Origin: Nitrospirota bacterium
GTDB taxonomy: Bacteria > Nitrospirota > Thermodesulfovibrionia > Thermodesulfovibrionales > UBA1546
Assembly (NCBI GenBank): GCA_021824065.1
Contig: JAKALU010000013.1
Span: 1-33,465 of the forward strand
Direction: 5' to 3'
DNA: 33,465 bases
This document shows positions 8,504-15,915 of this stretch, in pieces. The position numbers were made by a program, and so were the translations under genes. Below the pieces are notes generated by a model. The model did no database searches, was not told the origin of the DNA, and saw nothing but the letters and a program-made list of their open reading frames with translations. Every line of letters starts with the position of its first letter. Position 1 is the stretch's first letter.

Positions 8504-9280
8504 ATGGAACACAAAAAAATGGACGCTTTAACAAAAAAGATAATACTCAAGATTTCTGGCAACTCTATTAAAGAGGCGGATGATTTCATTGCTGTAGAGA
8601 AAAGACTGAGGATATTTATCAACAAAGAAGAGGTTATCAGCCTCTATTGCACACTTTCCATGATAAGAGAGCTTGTAGTCGGCCTGCTCATGACAGAGGA
8701 TATTATTAAAGGGGAGTGGTGTTCGGACAGAATGAGCATCGAATACGGTGAGGAGGTAGTTGTTAATATACAGGCAGCAGATATTGTCATATCTAAAGAA
8801 GGCAGGGTTATAACTTCAGGCTGTATAGGCGGAATAACATTCGCTAAAAAACCAGAGACTGAAAAGATAACAGATACATTTTCAATAGATACAAAGAGTC
8901 TTTTTAATATATTCAAAGAATTTCAGAGCCGCTCCGAGCTTTATCGGCTTACAGGTTGTGTTCACAGCGCTGCTTTATCAGATGGGAGGAATATCATTGC
9001 ATTTGCAGAGGATATAGGGAGGCACAATGCTGTTGACAAGGTTATAGGGTATTCACTGCTCGAGAACATAGCGTTTTCAGAAAAGATAATGCTTGCAAGC
9101 GGACGGCTTTCATCAGAGATAGCATCAAAGTGCTCGAAATGGGGCATCCCTGTACTTGCAAGCAGGACGGCTCCGACAAACCTTGCAATAGAAATTGCTG
9201 AATTGAGAGGGATAACACTTGCTGGATTTGTCCGTGGTGACAGGCTGAACGTATATACACATCCGCATAGGATTAGATAA
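8504..9280 (+). CDS. fdhD: formate dehydrogenase accessory sulfurtransferase FdhD
   Basis: 258 aa. FdhD passes sulfur from IscS to the bis-MGD molybdenum/tungsten cofactor of formate dehydrogenases. Recognisable family blocks are LVVGLLMTEDII, TGCVHSAAL, AFAEDIGRHNAVDKVIGYSLLENI, SGRLSSEIASKCSKWGIPVLASRTAPTNLAIEIAE and GFVRGDRLNVYT at the C-terminus. The usual CxxC (for example CGVC) is replaced by SGCIGG, with one cysteine. Starts at 8504 and 8519 are both possible. No formate dehydrogenase gene lies in the window, so its client must be elsewhere. It also hints that the host uses molybdo-enzymes that often contain selenocysteine. Confidence 0.93.
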   Translation: MEHKKMDALTKKIILKISGNSIKEADDFIAVEKRLRIFINKEEVISLYCTLSMIRELVVGLLMTEDIIKGEWCSDRMSIEYGEEVVVNIQAADIVISKEGRVITSGCIGGITFAKKPETEKITDTFSIDTKSLFNIFKEFQSRSELYRLTGCVHSAALSDGRNIIAFAEDIGRHNAVDKVIGYSLLENIAFSEKIMLASGRLSSEIASKCSKWGIPVLASRTAPTNLAIEIAELRGITLAGFVRGDRLNVYTHPHRIR

Positions 9281-9334
9281 ACAAAATAAAGCGGTTCTGC
9301 CTACAAAAGCCTTTATATCTGAATCCGGGTAATA

Positions 9335-9340
9335 TATAAT
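9335..9340 (+). promoter_or_regulatory. -10 hexamer upstream of ntrB-like kinase
   Basis: A perfect TATAAT ends 9 nt before the ATG at 9350. There is no clear Shine-Dalgarno and only a weak -35 (TTTATA), suggesting a nearly leaderless mRNA. Confidence 0.4.
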
Positions 9341-9349
9341 CAAAAATAC

Positions 9350-10384
9350 ATGTTCCCATTTGAAGCGCTGATAAACAGCATTGAAGAGACTATAGTACTG
9401 TTCGACAAAAAGGCTGTGGTAAAGTTCGTAAACAGGGCTGGAGAAGAGCTTCTTGGGAAGAGCCTGAAAGAGATAAGCGGGAAAAAATTTAAAGAACTAT
9501 TCCCCGAGGAAAAAGCCATGTCAGGATTCATAAGAAAGACCATATCCGAAGAACGGCCTTTCAGTGGTAAGAGTGTAGATATAAACATTGGGAGAATAGT
9601 AAATGTTGATTTCAACCTTTCACCTTTTTTTGTGCAGGATGAAACAAAGGGCGCTGTTCTTTCACTCAGAGAAAATATCGCCATTGTAGAGAGAGAAGAT
9701 TATCAGTTCGACTCCCTAATATATCTTTTGGGCACCATAGCACATGAGATTAAAAACCCTCTCGGCGGTATAAAAGGAGCAGCACAATTGCTGCGCGATA
9801 AGACACAGACTGCGGATATTGGCGAATATATAAACCTGATAATCAGAGAGACTGACAGGTTAAATTCGATACTTCAGAATTATTTAACCATCTCTAAGAG
9901 GCCATCATTCCACTCAATAAATATCCATGAGGTTCTTGAAAAAGCTCTCTCGATTTTAGATATTCCAATGAAAAACAAGAAACTTATTTTACATAAGATA
10001 TACGATCCGAGTCTTCCGAAGGTAATGGGAGACGAGGGGAAATTGCTCCAAGTATTCTTAAATATAGCAAAAAATGCAATAGAGTCAATGCAGGAAGGAG
10101 GAAGGCTGACAGTATCGACAAGGGTTTCAAGAGAATACGTCAGACAAAGGGGGAAACCCAAGCGCTGGGCTGTCATATCCATCAAGGATACAGGTGAGGG
10201 AATTCCCTCTGAGGACATATCAAAGATATTTCTGCCTTTTTATACAAAAAAGAAGCATGGAACTGGTATAGGCCTTGCATTGTCGAAAAAGATCATCCTT
10301 GACCACAGGGGATTCATAAAGGTCGAAAGCAAACTTAATGAAGGCACAACATTTAATATTTATCTGCCGTTTAAGGAGAAATGA
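9350..10384 (+). CDS. PAS-domain sensor histidine kinase, NtrB (GlnL) type
   Basis: 344 aa, soluble. An N-terminal PAS domain (residues about 5-105, INSIEETIVLFDKKAVVKFVNRAGEELLG) precedes the H-box HEIKNPLGGIKGAAQLL, almost identical to the NtrB/GlnL consensus. The kinase core shows an N-box (FLNIAKNAIESM), a G1 box (IKDTGEGI) and a G2 box (GTGIGLALSKKI). It should autophosphorylate on His and act on the NtrC-type regulator encoded 33 nt downstream, controlling sigma54 promoters. Nitrogen control is the likely theme from similarity to GlnL, but no glnA, glnB or amtB is adjacent, so the signal is not proven. Confidence 0.9.
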   Translation: MFPFEALINSIEETIVLFDKKAVVKFVNRAGEELLGKSLKEISGKKFKELFPEEKAMSGFIRKTISEERPFSGKSVDINIGRIVNVDFNLSPFFVQDETKGAVLSLRENIAIVEREDYQFDSLIYLLGTIAHEIKNPLGGIKGAAQLLRDKTQTADIGEYINLIIRETDRLNSILQNYLTISKRPSFHSINIHEVLEKALSILDIPMKNKKLILHKIYDPSLPKVMGDEGKLLQVFLNIAKNAIESMQEGGRLTVSTRVSREYVRQRGKPKRWAVISIKDTGEGIPSEDISKIFLPFYTKKKHGTGIGLALSKKIILDHRGFIKVESKLNEGTTFNIYLPFKEK

Positions 10385-10386
10385 TA

Positions 10387-10403
10387 AACATGCTTTGCAT
10401 GTT
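10387..10403. repeat. short inverted repeat between the ntrB-like and ntrC-like genes
   Basis: AACATGC-ttt-GCATGTT is a perfect 7-bp palindrome in the 33-nt gap. It could tune relative expression of the two genes by RNA processing or attenuation; no U-tract follows. Confidence 0.5.
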
Positions 10404-10417
10404 GCTTAGTAAAATCT

Positions 10418-11809
10418 ATGGATAAAGAAGTTTTAATAATCGATGACGATGAGAGTATAACATGGGTTGTTCAAAAAGCCCTTGAACCAATCGGCTATAA
10501 AGTTGTTTCACATACAAAACTCTCCTCAGGGCTGAAGGCAGTAAAAGAGGACTCTCAACTCATCCTCCTCGACCTTATCCTGCCTGATGGGAATGGCCTC
10601 GACGGTTTGCGCGACATAAAATCATCCAACCCCGATGCAACAGTAATAATGATAACAGCACATGGAAAAATGGAAAGCACTATAGAGGCTATGAAAGAAG
10701 GGGCATACGACTATATTGAAAAACCATTTGATATTGATGAACTCAAGATAGTTGTGGAAAAGGCATTCAAAGATATGTCCCTGAGAGAAGAACTCAAGAG
10801 ACTGAAAGAGACAACATCCGAGACAGAGGCACCACAAATAATCGGCAGAAGTGAAAAGATAATGAAGGTATTTAAAGAAATCGGCAGAGTCGCAACAAAA
10901 GACATAACAGTGCTCATAACAGGCGAGAGCGGGACAGGGAAAGAGCTTGTTGCAAAGGCAATACAATATAACAGCAAGCGCAGTTCAGGACCATTCGTTG
11001 CAATAAATTGCGCCTCCATCCCAAAAGACCTCATTGAGGCAGAACTTTTTGGCTGGGAAAAAGGCGCATTTACAGGTGCAAAAGAAAAACGCATAGGCAA
11101 GATCGAATCAGCAAATGGAGGGACGTTATTCCTTGACGAAATCTCTGAACTTGATCTAAACCTGCAGGCAAAGCTTCTCAGATTTTTGCAGGACAGGGAA
11201 TTCAGCCCACTGGGAAGCAATAAAGTAACAAAGGCAGATGTCAGGATAATAGGCGCAACTAACAAAAATCTGAAAGAGGCTGTTGCCAAAGGCTCGTTCA
11301 GAGAAGACCTCTACTACAGATTCAATGTTATACAGATAAAGCTTCCGCCTTTGAGAGACCGGAAAGAAGATATTCTCCCACTTGCAAAACACTTCCTCAA
11401 AGAGGCTCAGGCGAAGTTTGAAACAGGCCAGAAAGAGCTTTCAAAAGAAGCAAAGGATTTTATAATAAAATATGACTGGCCGGGCAATGTAAGGGAATTG
11501 GAAAATACAATCAAGAGCGCGTGCATCCTCTCTGATGGGACAGCAATAGAAAAACGCGACCTGCATGTAGAAGAAGGGAATTCGTATTCTATAAAGGAAT
11601 TCCTTGAGGATAAGTTGAAGCGATATTTAAAGGACATGACAAAACTCGAGACAGGTAATCTTCACACCGCTGTGATGTCTGAAGTTGAAAAAGCTTTGAT
11701 AAGCATCGTACTGAAAGAAACAAAAGGCAACCAGCTCAAGACAGCAAGAACCCTCGGCATTAACAGAAATACCCTGAGGGCGAAGATAAAAGAGTATAAG
11801 ATAAAGTAG
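10418..11809 (+). CDS. sigma54-dependent response regulator, NtrC family
   Basis: 463 aa. The receiver domain (1-120) has the acidic pocket DDD at 9-11, phospho-acceptor Asp52 in LLDLILPDGNG, and KPFDIDE. The AAA+ domain (about 140-375) has Walker A GESGTGKE, the sigma54-contacting loop GAFTGA, Walker B GGTLFLDEIS and the sensor region RFNVIQIKLPPLRDRKEDI. The C-terminal Fis-type helix-turn-helix is LKTARTLGINRNTLRAKIKEYKI. All catalytic elements are intact. It pairs with the upstream NtrB-like kinase, and the receiver domain resembles E. coli NtrC, particularly around WVVQKALEPIGY and the C-terminal KPFDIDE. Confidence 0.93.
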   Translation: MDKEVLIIDDDESITWVVQKALEPIGYKVVSHTKLSSGLKAVKEDSQLILLDLILPDGNGLDGLRDIKSSNPDATVIMITAHGKMESTIEAMKEGAYDYIEKPFDIDELKIVVEKAFKDMSLREELKRLKETTSETEAPQIIGRSEKIMKVFKEIGRVATKDITVLITGESGTGKELVAKAIQYNSKRSSGPFVAINCASIPKDLIEAELFGWEKGAFTGAKEKRIGKIESANGGTLFLDEISELDLNLQAKLLRFLQDREFSPLGSNKVTKADVRIIGATNKNLKEAVAKGSFREDLYYRFNVIQIKLPPLRDRKEDILPLAKHFLKEAQAKFETGQKELSKEAKDFIIKYDWPGNVRELENTIKSACILSDGTAIEKRDLHVEEGNSYSIKEFLEDKLKRYLKDMTKLETGNLHTAVMSEVEKALISIVLKETKGNQLKTARTLGINRNTLRAKIKEYKIK

Positions 11810-11871
11810 CTCTGAACTTTGAAGGCTATTTAATATTAGTTAGTTAATTTTTATATATTGAGAGGTGTATT

Positions 11872-12546
11872 ATGACTATAAAGGTTCTTATTGTCGACGA
11901 TCTGAAAAACTTTCTTGACCTTGAAACATCATTTCTAAAGAGGACTGAATGTATTGTCCTGAAGGCTACAAACGGGCTTGAAGCGCTTCGTATTGCCAAG
12001 TCTGAAAGACCGGACATAATATTCCTCGACCTGGAGATGCCTGTTATGAACGGAATCGAATGCTGCAGGTTTGTAAGGTCAGATGTTGAATTAAAGGACA
12101 CCCCAATTGTGATTGTGACCGCCTCTCCCAAAGAAGAGGAGTGTCGCAGTGCAGGGTGCAGTTCTTATCTCCGGAAGCCGATAGACGAAGATATTTTCCT
12201 CGCTGAAATTAAAAAATTTGTTCGAATAAAAGAAAGAAATGAGCCAAGATTGGATGTGGCGATACCCGCAGATGTAGCTTTCAAAGGAACCATGACTTCA
12301 GGCACAGTTCGGAATATCAGTAAGAGCGGTCTTCTGCTTGAAACCGAAGAACCATACGGAATCGGCTCAATGCTTACAATTGATTTTTCTTTCCCTGATA
12401 GAAAAATCAAAGTAAAAATAAAAGGTATAATTGTAAGAGATGCAACAGGCAGGTCTACAGATAAAGGCTTTGGTCTCAGTTTTTTTGAGGTTGCTGAGAA
12501 ACACCAGTCATCCATTAATTCTTTCATAGACGAACAGATAAGTTAA
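11872..12546 (+). CDS. receiver-PilZ response regulator (c-di-GMP effector)
   Basis: 224 aa. The receiver domain (1-118) has Asp9/Asp10, phospho-acceptor Asp53 in FLDLEMPVMNG, Thr83 and Lys102. A PilZ domain (about 120-220) has RNEPR matching the RxxxR motif and NISKSG matching the D/NxSxxG motif, the two c-di-GMP contacts. The final F-E-V-A-E-K-HQSSINSFI resembles the terminal helix of PilZ domains. It links phosphorylation to c-di-GMP binding, typically for motility or surface behaviour. AGAGG 7 nt before the ATG is a fair ribosome binding site. It is 62 nt after ntrC and could belong to the same transcript; its cognate kinase is not evident. Confidence 0.9.
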   Translation: MTIKVLIVDDLKNFLDLETSFLKRTECIVLKATNGLEALRIAKSERPDIIFLDLEMPVMNGIECCRFVRSDVELKDTPIVIVTASPKEEECRSAGCSSYLRKPIDEDIFLAEIKKFVRIKERNEPRLDVAIPADVAFKGTMTSGTVRNISKSGLLLETEEPYGIGSMLTIDFSFPDRKIKVKIKGIIVRDATGRSTDKGFGLSFFEVAEKHQSSINSFIDEQIS

Positions 12547-12605
12547 AAACAGTTAGTAGATTTTCTTAGAGTTTTTGTCAACGGCAGGCAGCTTATCTCT
12601 CCCCC

Positions 12606-12634
12606 TTGCCCAAACTCTCCGCAGTGCATATAAT
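12606..12634 (+). promoter_or_regulatory. promoter-like module copy 1 (TTGCCC-17-TATAAT)
   Basis: CCCCC-TTGCCC-AAAC, 17-nt spacer and TATAAT. Identity with copy 3 (13788-13816) continues past the -10 through TGAAATCA..ACATGA, which in copy 3 includes the start codon of a response regulator. Here the ATG (12646) opens only an 18-codon ORF ending at 12702. It may be a duplicated promoter-start region without its gene. Confidence 0.55.
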
Positions 12635-12766
12635 GAAATCATTACATGAAAATAAACAATTATCATGAAGCAGCAGTAGGTCAGGCTTTCCTTTGTGCAT
12701 AACTGGTCGCAAATGGTCGCAGCTACAACGCTGATTTTAACTTTATAATAAACACCCCATCGCATC

Positions 12767-12801
12767 TTGATGATATCCACTAATTTGGCTATAATATAGC
12801 C
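12767..12801 (+). promoter_or_regulatory. toxin-antitoxin promoter with palindromic operator
   Basis: TTGATG, a 17-nt spacer and TATAAT (12790-12795) form a good sigma70 promoter. The -10 lies inside a perfect palindrome GGCTATA-a-TATAGCC (12787-12801). This is the expected place for an autorepressor site bound by the Phd-type antitoxin or the complex. The toxin ATG is 9 nt after the -10, without a Shine-Dalgarno. Confidence 0.7.
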
Positions 12802-12804
12802 AGA

Positions 12805-13098
12805 ATGCGATATGAAATCATCTTGTCACCGGAAGCCGTTCAAGATTTGAAATTGCTTGATGCTTACCAAAGGACAAAAATAAAGGATTTGATTGAGGTC
12901 CATTTAAGGCATGAACCGACCAAAACAAGCAAGAGCAGAATAAAGAGACTGCGCGGATTAAGGCATCCTCAATACAGGTTGAAGATAGATGACTTTCGTA
13001 TATTTTATGATCTAGAAAGAAACAGAGTAGAAATACTCTCGATAATTTTAAAATCAAAAGCCGCTGAATGGCTTAAAAAGGTAGGAGAAAGCATATGA
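12805..13098 (+). CDS. type II toxin, RelE/ParE superfamily
   Basis: 97 aa, typical toxin length. The pattern MRYEIILSPEAVQDLKLLD...IKRLRGLRHPQYRLKIDDFRIFYDLERNRVEILSIILKSKAAEWL matches RelE/ParE folds. These have a beta strand, two helices and a C-terminal sheet with the conserved YRL..DFRIFY core. RelE-type members cleave mRNA in the ribosome and ParE members poison gyrase; I cannot tell which. It precedes its antitoxin (reverse order) and overlaps it by 4 nt (ATGA). Translation of the toxin probably depends on the leaderless-type start described for its promoter. Confidence 0.85.
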   Translation: MRYEIILSPEAVQDLKLLDAYQRTKIKDLIEVHLRHEPTKTSKSRIKRLRGLRHPQYRLKIDDFRIFYDLERNRVEILSIILKSKAAEWLKKVGESI

Positions 13099-13334
13099 AG
13101 AAAGCAGCTTTGTCAGAAGTTAAAGATGACCTATCCAAATTTCTGCGGTTAGCTGAAAAAGAGGAGATTGTAATAACACGTCATGGGAAACCCGCCGGCG
13201 TTTTAATCGGGTTTGAAGACGAAGAAGATTGGTTTGATTACCGCTTGGAGAATGACCCGCGATTCTTAAAGAGAATCGAACAAGCCCGTAAGAGTCTTAA
13301 ATCAGGCAGGGGGATAAAAATAGAAAATGTTTAA
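13095..13334 (+). CDS. Phd/YefM-type antitoxin
   Basis: 79 aa. The N-terminal DNA-binding part AALSEVKDDLSKFLRLAEKEEIVITRHGKPAGVLIGFED is the classic Phd/YefM motif (including ITRHGKPAGVLI). The charged tail (RFLKRIEQARKSLKSGRGIKIENV) is expected to wrap the toxin. The ATG overlaps the toxin stop, giving coupled translation. It should bind the palindrome at the operon promoter. The stop is directly followed by an attC-like palindrome, a cassette-like arrangement. Confidence 0.85.
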   Translation: MKKAALSEVKDDLSKFLRLAEKEEIVITRHGKPAGVLIGFEDEEDWFDYRLENDPRFLKRIEQARKSLKSGRGIKIENV

Positions 13335-13391
13335 GGCATAACAAATCACTCGTGCGGATGGCGAATAGCCACCGCACAGTTCAGGCGTGGA
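13335..13391 (+). repeat. attC-like imperfect palindrome after the antitoxin
   Basis: GGCATAACAAATCACTC leads into GTGCGG-(A)-TGGC-gaata-GCCA-CCGCAC, a 10-bp stem with a single bulged A, then AGTTCAGGCGTGG. Integron attC sites share this plan: R'' (xxxTAAC) next to a gene's stop, a stem with extrahelical bases and a TCAxGCGTT end. The R' position here reads GCGTGGA rather than GCGTTAG, so it is at best degenerate. Confidence 0.4.
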
Positions 13392-13416
13392 TATCAGGAA
13401 GAAAGCGTTACCCCCC

Positions 13417-13445
13417 TTGCCCAAACTTGCCCCAGCGCATATAAA
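13417..13445 (+). promoter_or_regulatory. promoter-like module copy 2 (TTGCCC-17-TATAAA)
   Basis: CCCCCC-TTGCCC-AAAC, a 17-nt spacer ending GCGCA and TATAAA. Similarity to copies 1 and 3 stops at the -10. It would transcribe the 65-aa gene 66 nt downstream. Confidence 0.5.
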
Positions 13446-13510
13446 AAGCCTGAAATCGGGCTCGACATCTTGTTTGGATTAGTGTACGATTTAAAAAGGA
13501 GGGGTCAGAA

Positions 13511-13708
13511 ATGAAACACAAGCACAGATATGAAGCTATTTACCATCCTGCCCTTACATCTAAAACAATGGCATTGGGTATCAAGGCTGCTGAAATCAGA
13601 AAATGCGCTACCTGCCAGAAGGAAATGACGTTTGTATTAACAAAGGATGGGTGGTTTCCGCTGTTTGAGGATAAGGAATCTGACAAACAAGACATACTTT
13701 TAGCTTAA
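13511..13708 (+). CDS. small CxxC protein, 65 aa, unknown
   Basis: Starts MKHKHRYEAIYHP, with a His-rich beginning and a CATCQKEM motif in the middle (one CxxC), ending KDGWFPLFEDKESDKQDILLA. It could bind one metal ion with His and Cys ligands. A very good ribosome binding site (AGGAGGGG, about 8 nt upstream) supports translation. No family recognised. It lies between two copies of the TTGCCC promoter module, in the accessory patch between the TA pair and the two-component system. Confidence 0.65.
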   Translation: MKHKHRYEAIYHPALTSKTMALGIKAAEIRKCATCQKEMTFVLTKDGWFPLFEDKESDKQDILLA

Positions 13709-13787
13709 GTGTATTACTGTGAACCGTTGAGGCACCTTGTCTTCTAAAGGATCGCATATCACCACCTGAAATATACTCGCTCCCCCC

Positions 13788-13816
13788 TTGCCCAAACCTT
13801 CCTTAGTGCATATAAT
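13788..13816 (+). promoter_or_regulatory. promoter-like module copy 3, upstream of response regulator
   Basis: TTGCCC, a 17-nt spacer and TATAAT, preceded by a C-run. The -10 ends 11 nt before the ATG at 13828, and no Shine-Dalgarno is visible, so the two-component operon would have a leader of only a few nucleotides. Confidence 0.65.
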
Positions 13817-13827
13817 GAAATCAACAC

Positions 13828-14517
13828 ATGAGCAACGAAAAAATTCTTATAGTTGAAGACGAGAAGAAGATTGCAGACATCGTAAAGTCATACCTTAAAA
13901 GGGATGGGTTTAATGTCAATATTGCAGAAACAGGAGAACAGGCATTAAAGTTAATCAAAAATAAATACGACCTCATAATCCTTGACCTGAAACTTCCTGA
14001 CATTGATGGAGAAACAATATGCAGCACTATCAGGGAATTCTCAGACGTGCCCATAATAATGCTAACCGCTAAAAGCTCAGAAGAGGAAAGAGTGAAAGGC
14101 CTTGGAATAGGGGCCGATGATTATGTGGTAAAACCGTTCAGCCCGAGGGAACTCGTGGCAAGGGTGAAGGCGCATCTGAGGCGGACAAAGAAAGGCGAAA
14201 AAAAGGTTCTGTCTTTTAACAAAGGGGCACTGAAGATCGATACCCTCTCAATGGAGGTTACAAAAAGAGAAACAGTTATCCCTCTTACAATCACTGAATT
14301 CAAAATATTGCTCGGCCTTGCAGAAAGACCGCATGTTATATTCAGCAGGCTTCAGCTTGTAAATATGGTTCAGGGCTATGACTTTGAGGGTTATGACAGG
14401 GTTATAGATGCCCATATAAAAAACATCAGGCATAAGATAGAGGATGACACTCAAAAGCCGATGTTCATTAAAACAGTTTATGGCGCAGGATATAAGTTTA
14501 TAGGGGTTCCTGACTGA
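13828..14517 (+). CDS. OmpR/PhoB-family response regulator
   Basis: 229 aa. The receiver (1-118) has Glu10/Asp11, phospho-acceptor Asp53 (LIILDLKLPDIDG), the MLTA Thr and the KPFSPRELVARV switch end. The C-terminal winged helix (about 130-225: LTITEFKILLGLAERPHVIFSRLQLVNMVQGYDFEGYDRVIDAHIKNIRHKIEDD...VYGAGYKF) is standard OmpR/PhoB DNA-binding. It forms an operon with the sensor kinase 18 nt downstream. Direct repeats with 11-nt spacing upstream of two genes 3 kb away are the kind of site this family binds, so it is a candidate regulator of the adjacent envelope/metal genes (inference). Confidence 0.93.
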   Translation: MSNEKILIVEDEKKIADIVKSYLKRDGFNVNIAETGEQALKLIKNKYDLIILDLKLPDIDGETICSTIREFSDVPIIMLTAKSSEEERVKGLGIGADDYVVKPFSPRELVARVKAHLRRTKKGEKKVLSFNKGALKIDTLSMEVTKRETVIPLTITEFKILLGLAERPHVIFSRLQLVNMVQGYDFEGYDRVIDAHIKNIRHKIEDDTQKPMFIKTVYGAGYKFIGVPD

Positions 14518-14535
14518 TTAAAATAAGGAGTAAGA

Positions 14536-15915
14536 ATGAAAACTAAAATATTCCTTGCCCTCATAGCCGTCATCCTCGCAGCCCTTCTTTCGAATTTCAT
14601 ATTTGAATGGCTGATAATGAGAGACTTTGACAACTATGTTAACGGAGTTAAAGAAGACCAGTTTTACTGGGTACTCGCATCAGTTGAAGGAAGTTACTCT
14701 GACGGAAGATGGGATAAACAGGCGTTATCAGAGTCTATCCACTGGGCCATGATGCTCGGACTCGACATAAAAGTCCTTAATGCCGAGGGGCAAGAGGTTA
14801 TATCATCACATAAGGCAATGGAATCATTGTCTGATACAATGAAGCACCGTATGGAAGGGCTTTTTCATATCCATGAAACAACAGGTAATTTTGACGAATA
14901 TCCCCTTTACATAAAGGGCAAAAAAATAGGAACTATTCTGTCACGTCCATTTCAAAAAGAAAGAATAAAAGAGAAGGAATTCATATTCAAAAAAAGGACA
15001 AAAAATTTTCTTTATGTCTCTTTTTTAATTGCTGGCGGAGGTTCGCTATTAATAGCCCTGCTCTTAAGCCAGTACCTTTCAAAACCTATTACGAATTTAA
15101 AAAAAGCGGCAGAAAAAATTGCAAGTGGAGATTTCACCGTAAGGACAAGTCCTATATCTTATGATGAGGTCGGGAAGCTTGCCGAAACATTCAATAAAAT
15201 GGCAGAATCTCTGCAAAGAGAAGAAGAATTAAGGGAACACCTTCTTTCCAATATCGCCCATGAATTAAGAACTCCGTTAACAATATTAAAAACCCATGCA
15301 GAGGCGATTACGGATGGAGTAATAGACAGAGAAAAAGGACTCGAAAACATAAAAAATGAGATTGACCGATTAATCAGACTCGTGAAAGGCATCGAAGATA
15401 TCACTGCTGCAGAGGCAAGTTTTTTCACAAAAGGTGAGATGACAGAGATAAACCTCAAAGAATTTCTCTCGGGACTCAGCAACGAAATGCTTCCGGCATT
15501 TAAAGAAAAGGGTCTTGATATAAAGGTTGCAAGGGAAGACGACCTGTTTATTGTTACAGATACCGAAAAACTCGAAAGGATAATAAGGAATATAATTTCA
15601 AATTCTCTGAAATTCACAGAAAAAGGCGGCGTCTGGATTGACTACGGGACGGACGGGAAAACGTTCTTCATCGAGATAAAGGATTCAGGGAAAGGCATAC
15701 CCGAAAATGAAATCCCGTTTATATTCAACCGTTTTTACAGAGTAGAAAATCAAATCCCCTCATTAGTGAAAGGGGGTGAGGGGGGATTAGGACTGGGGCT
15801 TGCCATAGTAAAAGAGCTCGCTGATGTAATGGGTGGGAAAATTGAAGTCAAAAGCAAGGCCAATGAAGGGACAACTTTCAGGATATATTTTGTGATGCGG
15901 CCAGCCAATAGATAA
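14536..15915 (+). CDS. membrane sensor histidine kinase (HAMP-HisKA-HATPase)
   Basis: 459 aa. One transmembrane helix lies at about 5-27 and a second at about 158-180, enclosing a periplasmic sensor of about 125 residues of unknown ligand. HAMP (181-235: SKPITNLKKAAEKIASGDFTVR), the H-box HELRTPLTIL with His242, the N-box IRNIISNSLKFTEKG, the G1 box IKDSGKGI, the F-box FIFNRFYRVE and the G2 box GLGLGLAIVKEL follow. Between the F and G2 boxes, IPSLVKGGEGG is encoded by an inserted palindromic repeat (15753-15788), in the mobile ATP lid. AAGGAG 7 nt before the ATG is a good ribosome binding site. The architecture resembles metal/envelope-stress sensors of the CusS/BaeS type, but specificity is not shown by the sequence. 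Confidence 0.92.
   Translation: MKTKIFLALIAVILAALLSNFIFEWLIMRDFDNYVNGVKEDQFYWVLASVEGSYSDGRWDKQALSESIHWAMMLGLDIKVLNAEGQEVISSHKAMESLSDTMKHRMEGLFHIHETTGNFDEYPLYIKGKKIGTILSRPFQKERIKEKEFIFKKRTKNFLYVSFLIAGGGSLLIALLLSQYLSKPITNLKKAAEKIASGDFTVRTSPISYDEVGKLAETFNKMAESLQREEELREHLLSNIAHELRTPLTILKTHAEAITDGVIDREKGLENIKNEIDRLIRLVKGIEDITAAEASFFTKGEMTEINLKEFLSGLSNEMLPAFKEKGLDIKVAREDDLFIVTDTEKLERIIRNIISNSLKFTEKGGVWIDYGTDGKTFFIEIKDSGKGIPENEIPFIFNRFYRVENQIPSLVKGGEGGLGLGLAIVKELADVMGGKIEVKSKANEGTTFRIYFVMRPANR
15753..15788 (+). repeat. in-frame palindromic C/G-run element in kinase ATP lid
   Basis: AATCCCC at one end and GGGGATT at the other enclose CTCATTAGTG-AAAGGGGGTGAGG. It translates as IPSLVKGGEGG. It is related in style to the C-run/G-run elements at 20961-21005 and 29068-29114. 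Confidence 0.6.

Noticed and set aside
12646-12702. 18-codon ORF after promoter copy 1
   Set aside because: Too short, no Shine-Dalgarno and no recognisable peptide; kept only as part of the promoter duplication argument.
12553-12780. 75-aa minus-strand ORF before the toxin
   Set aside because: It runs antisense through promoter copy 1, has no family resemblance and no convincing ribosome binding site.
12541-13827. CRISPR array or insertion sequence in the accessory patch
   Set aside because: The three TTGCCC copies are too far apart and too few for CRISPR, and no transposase or terminal inverted repeats are present.
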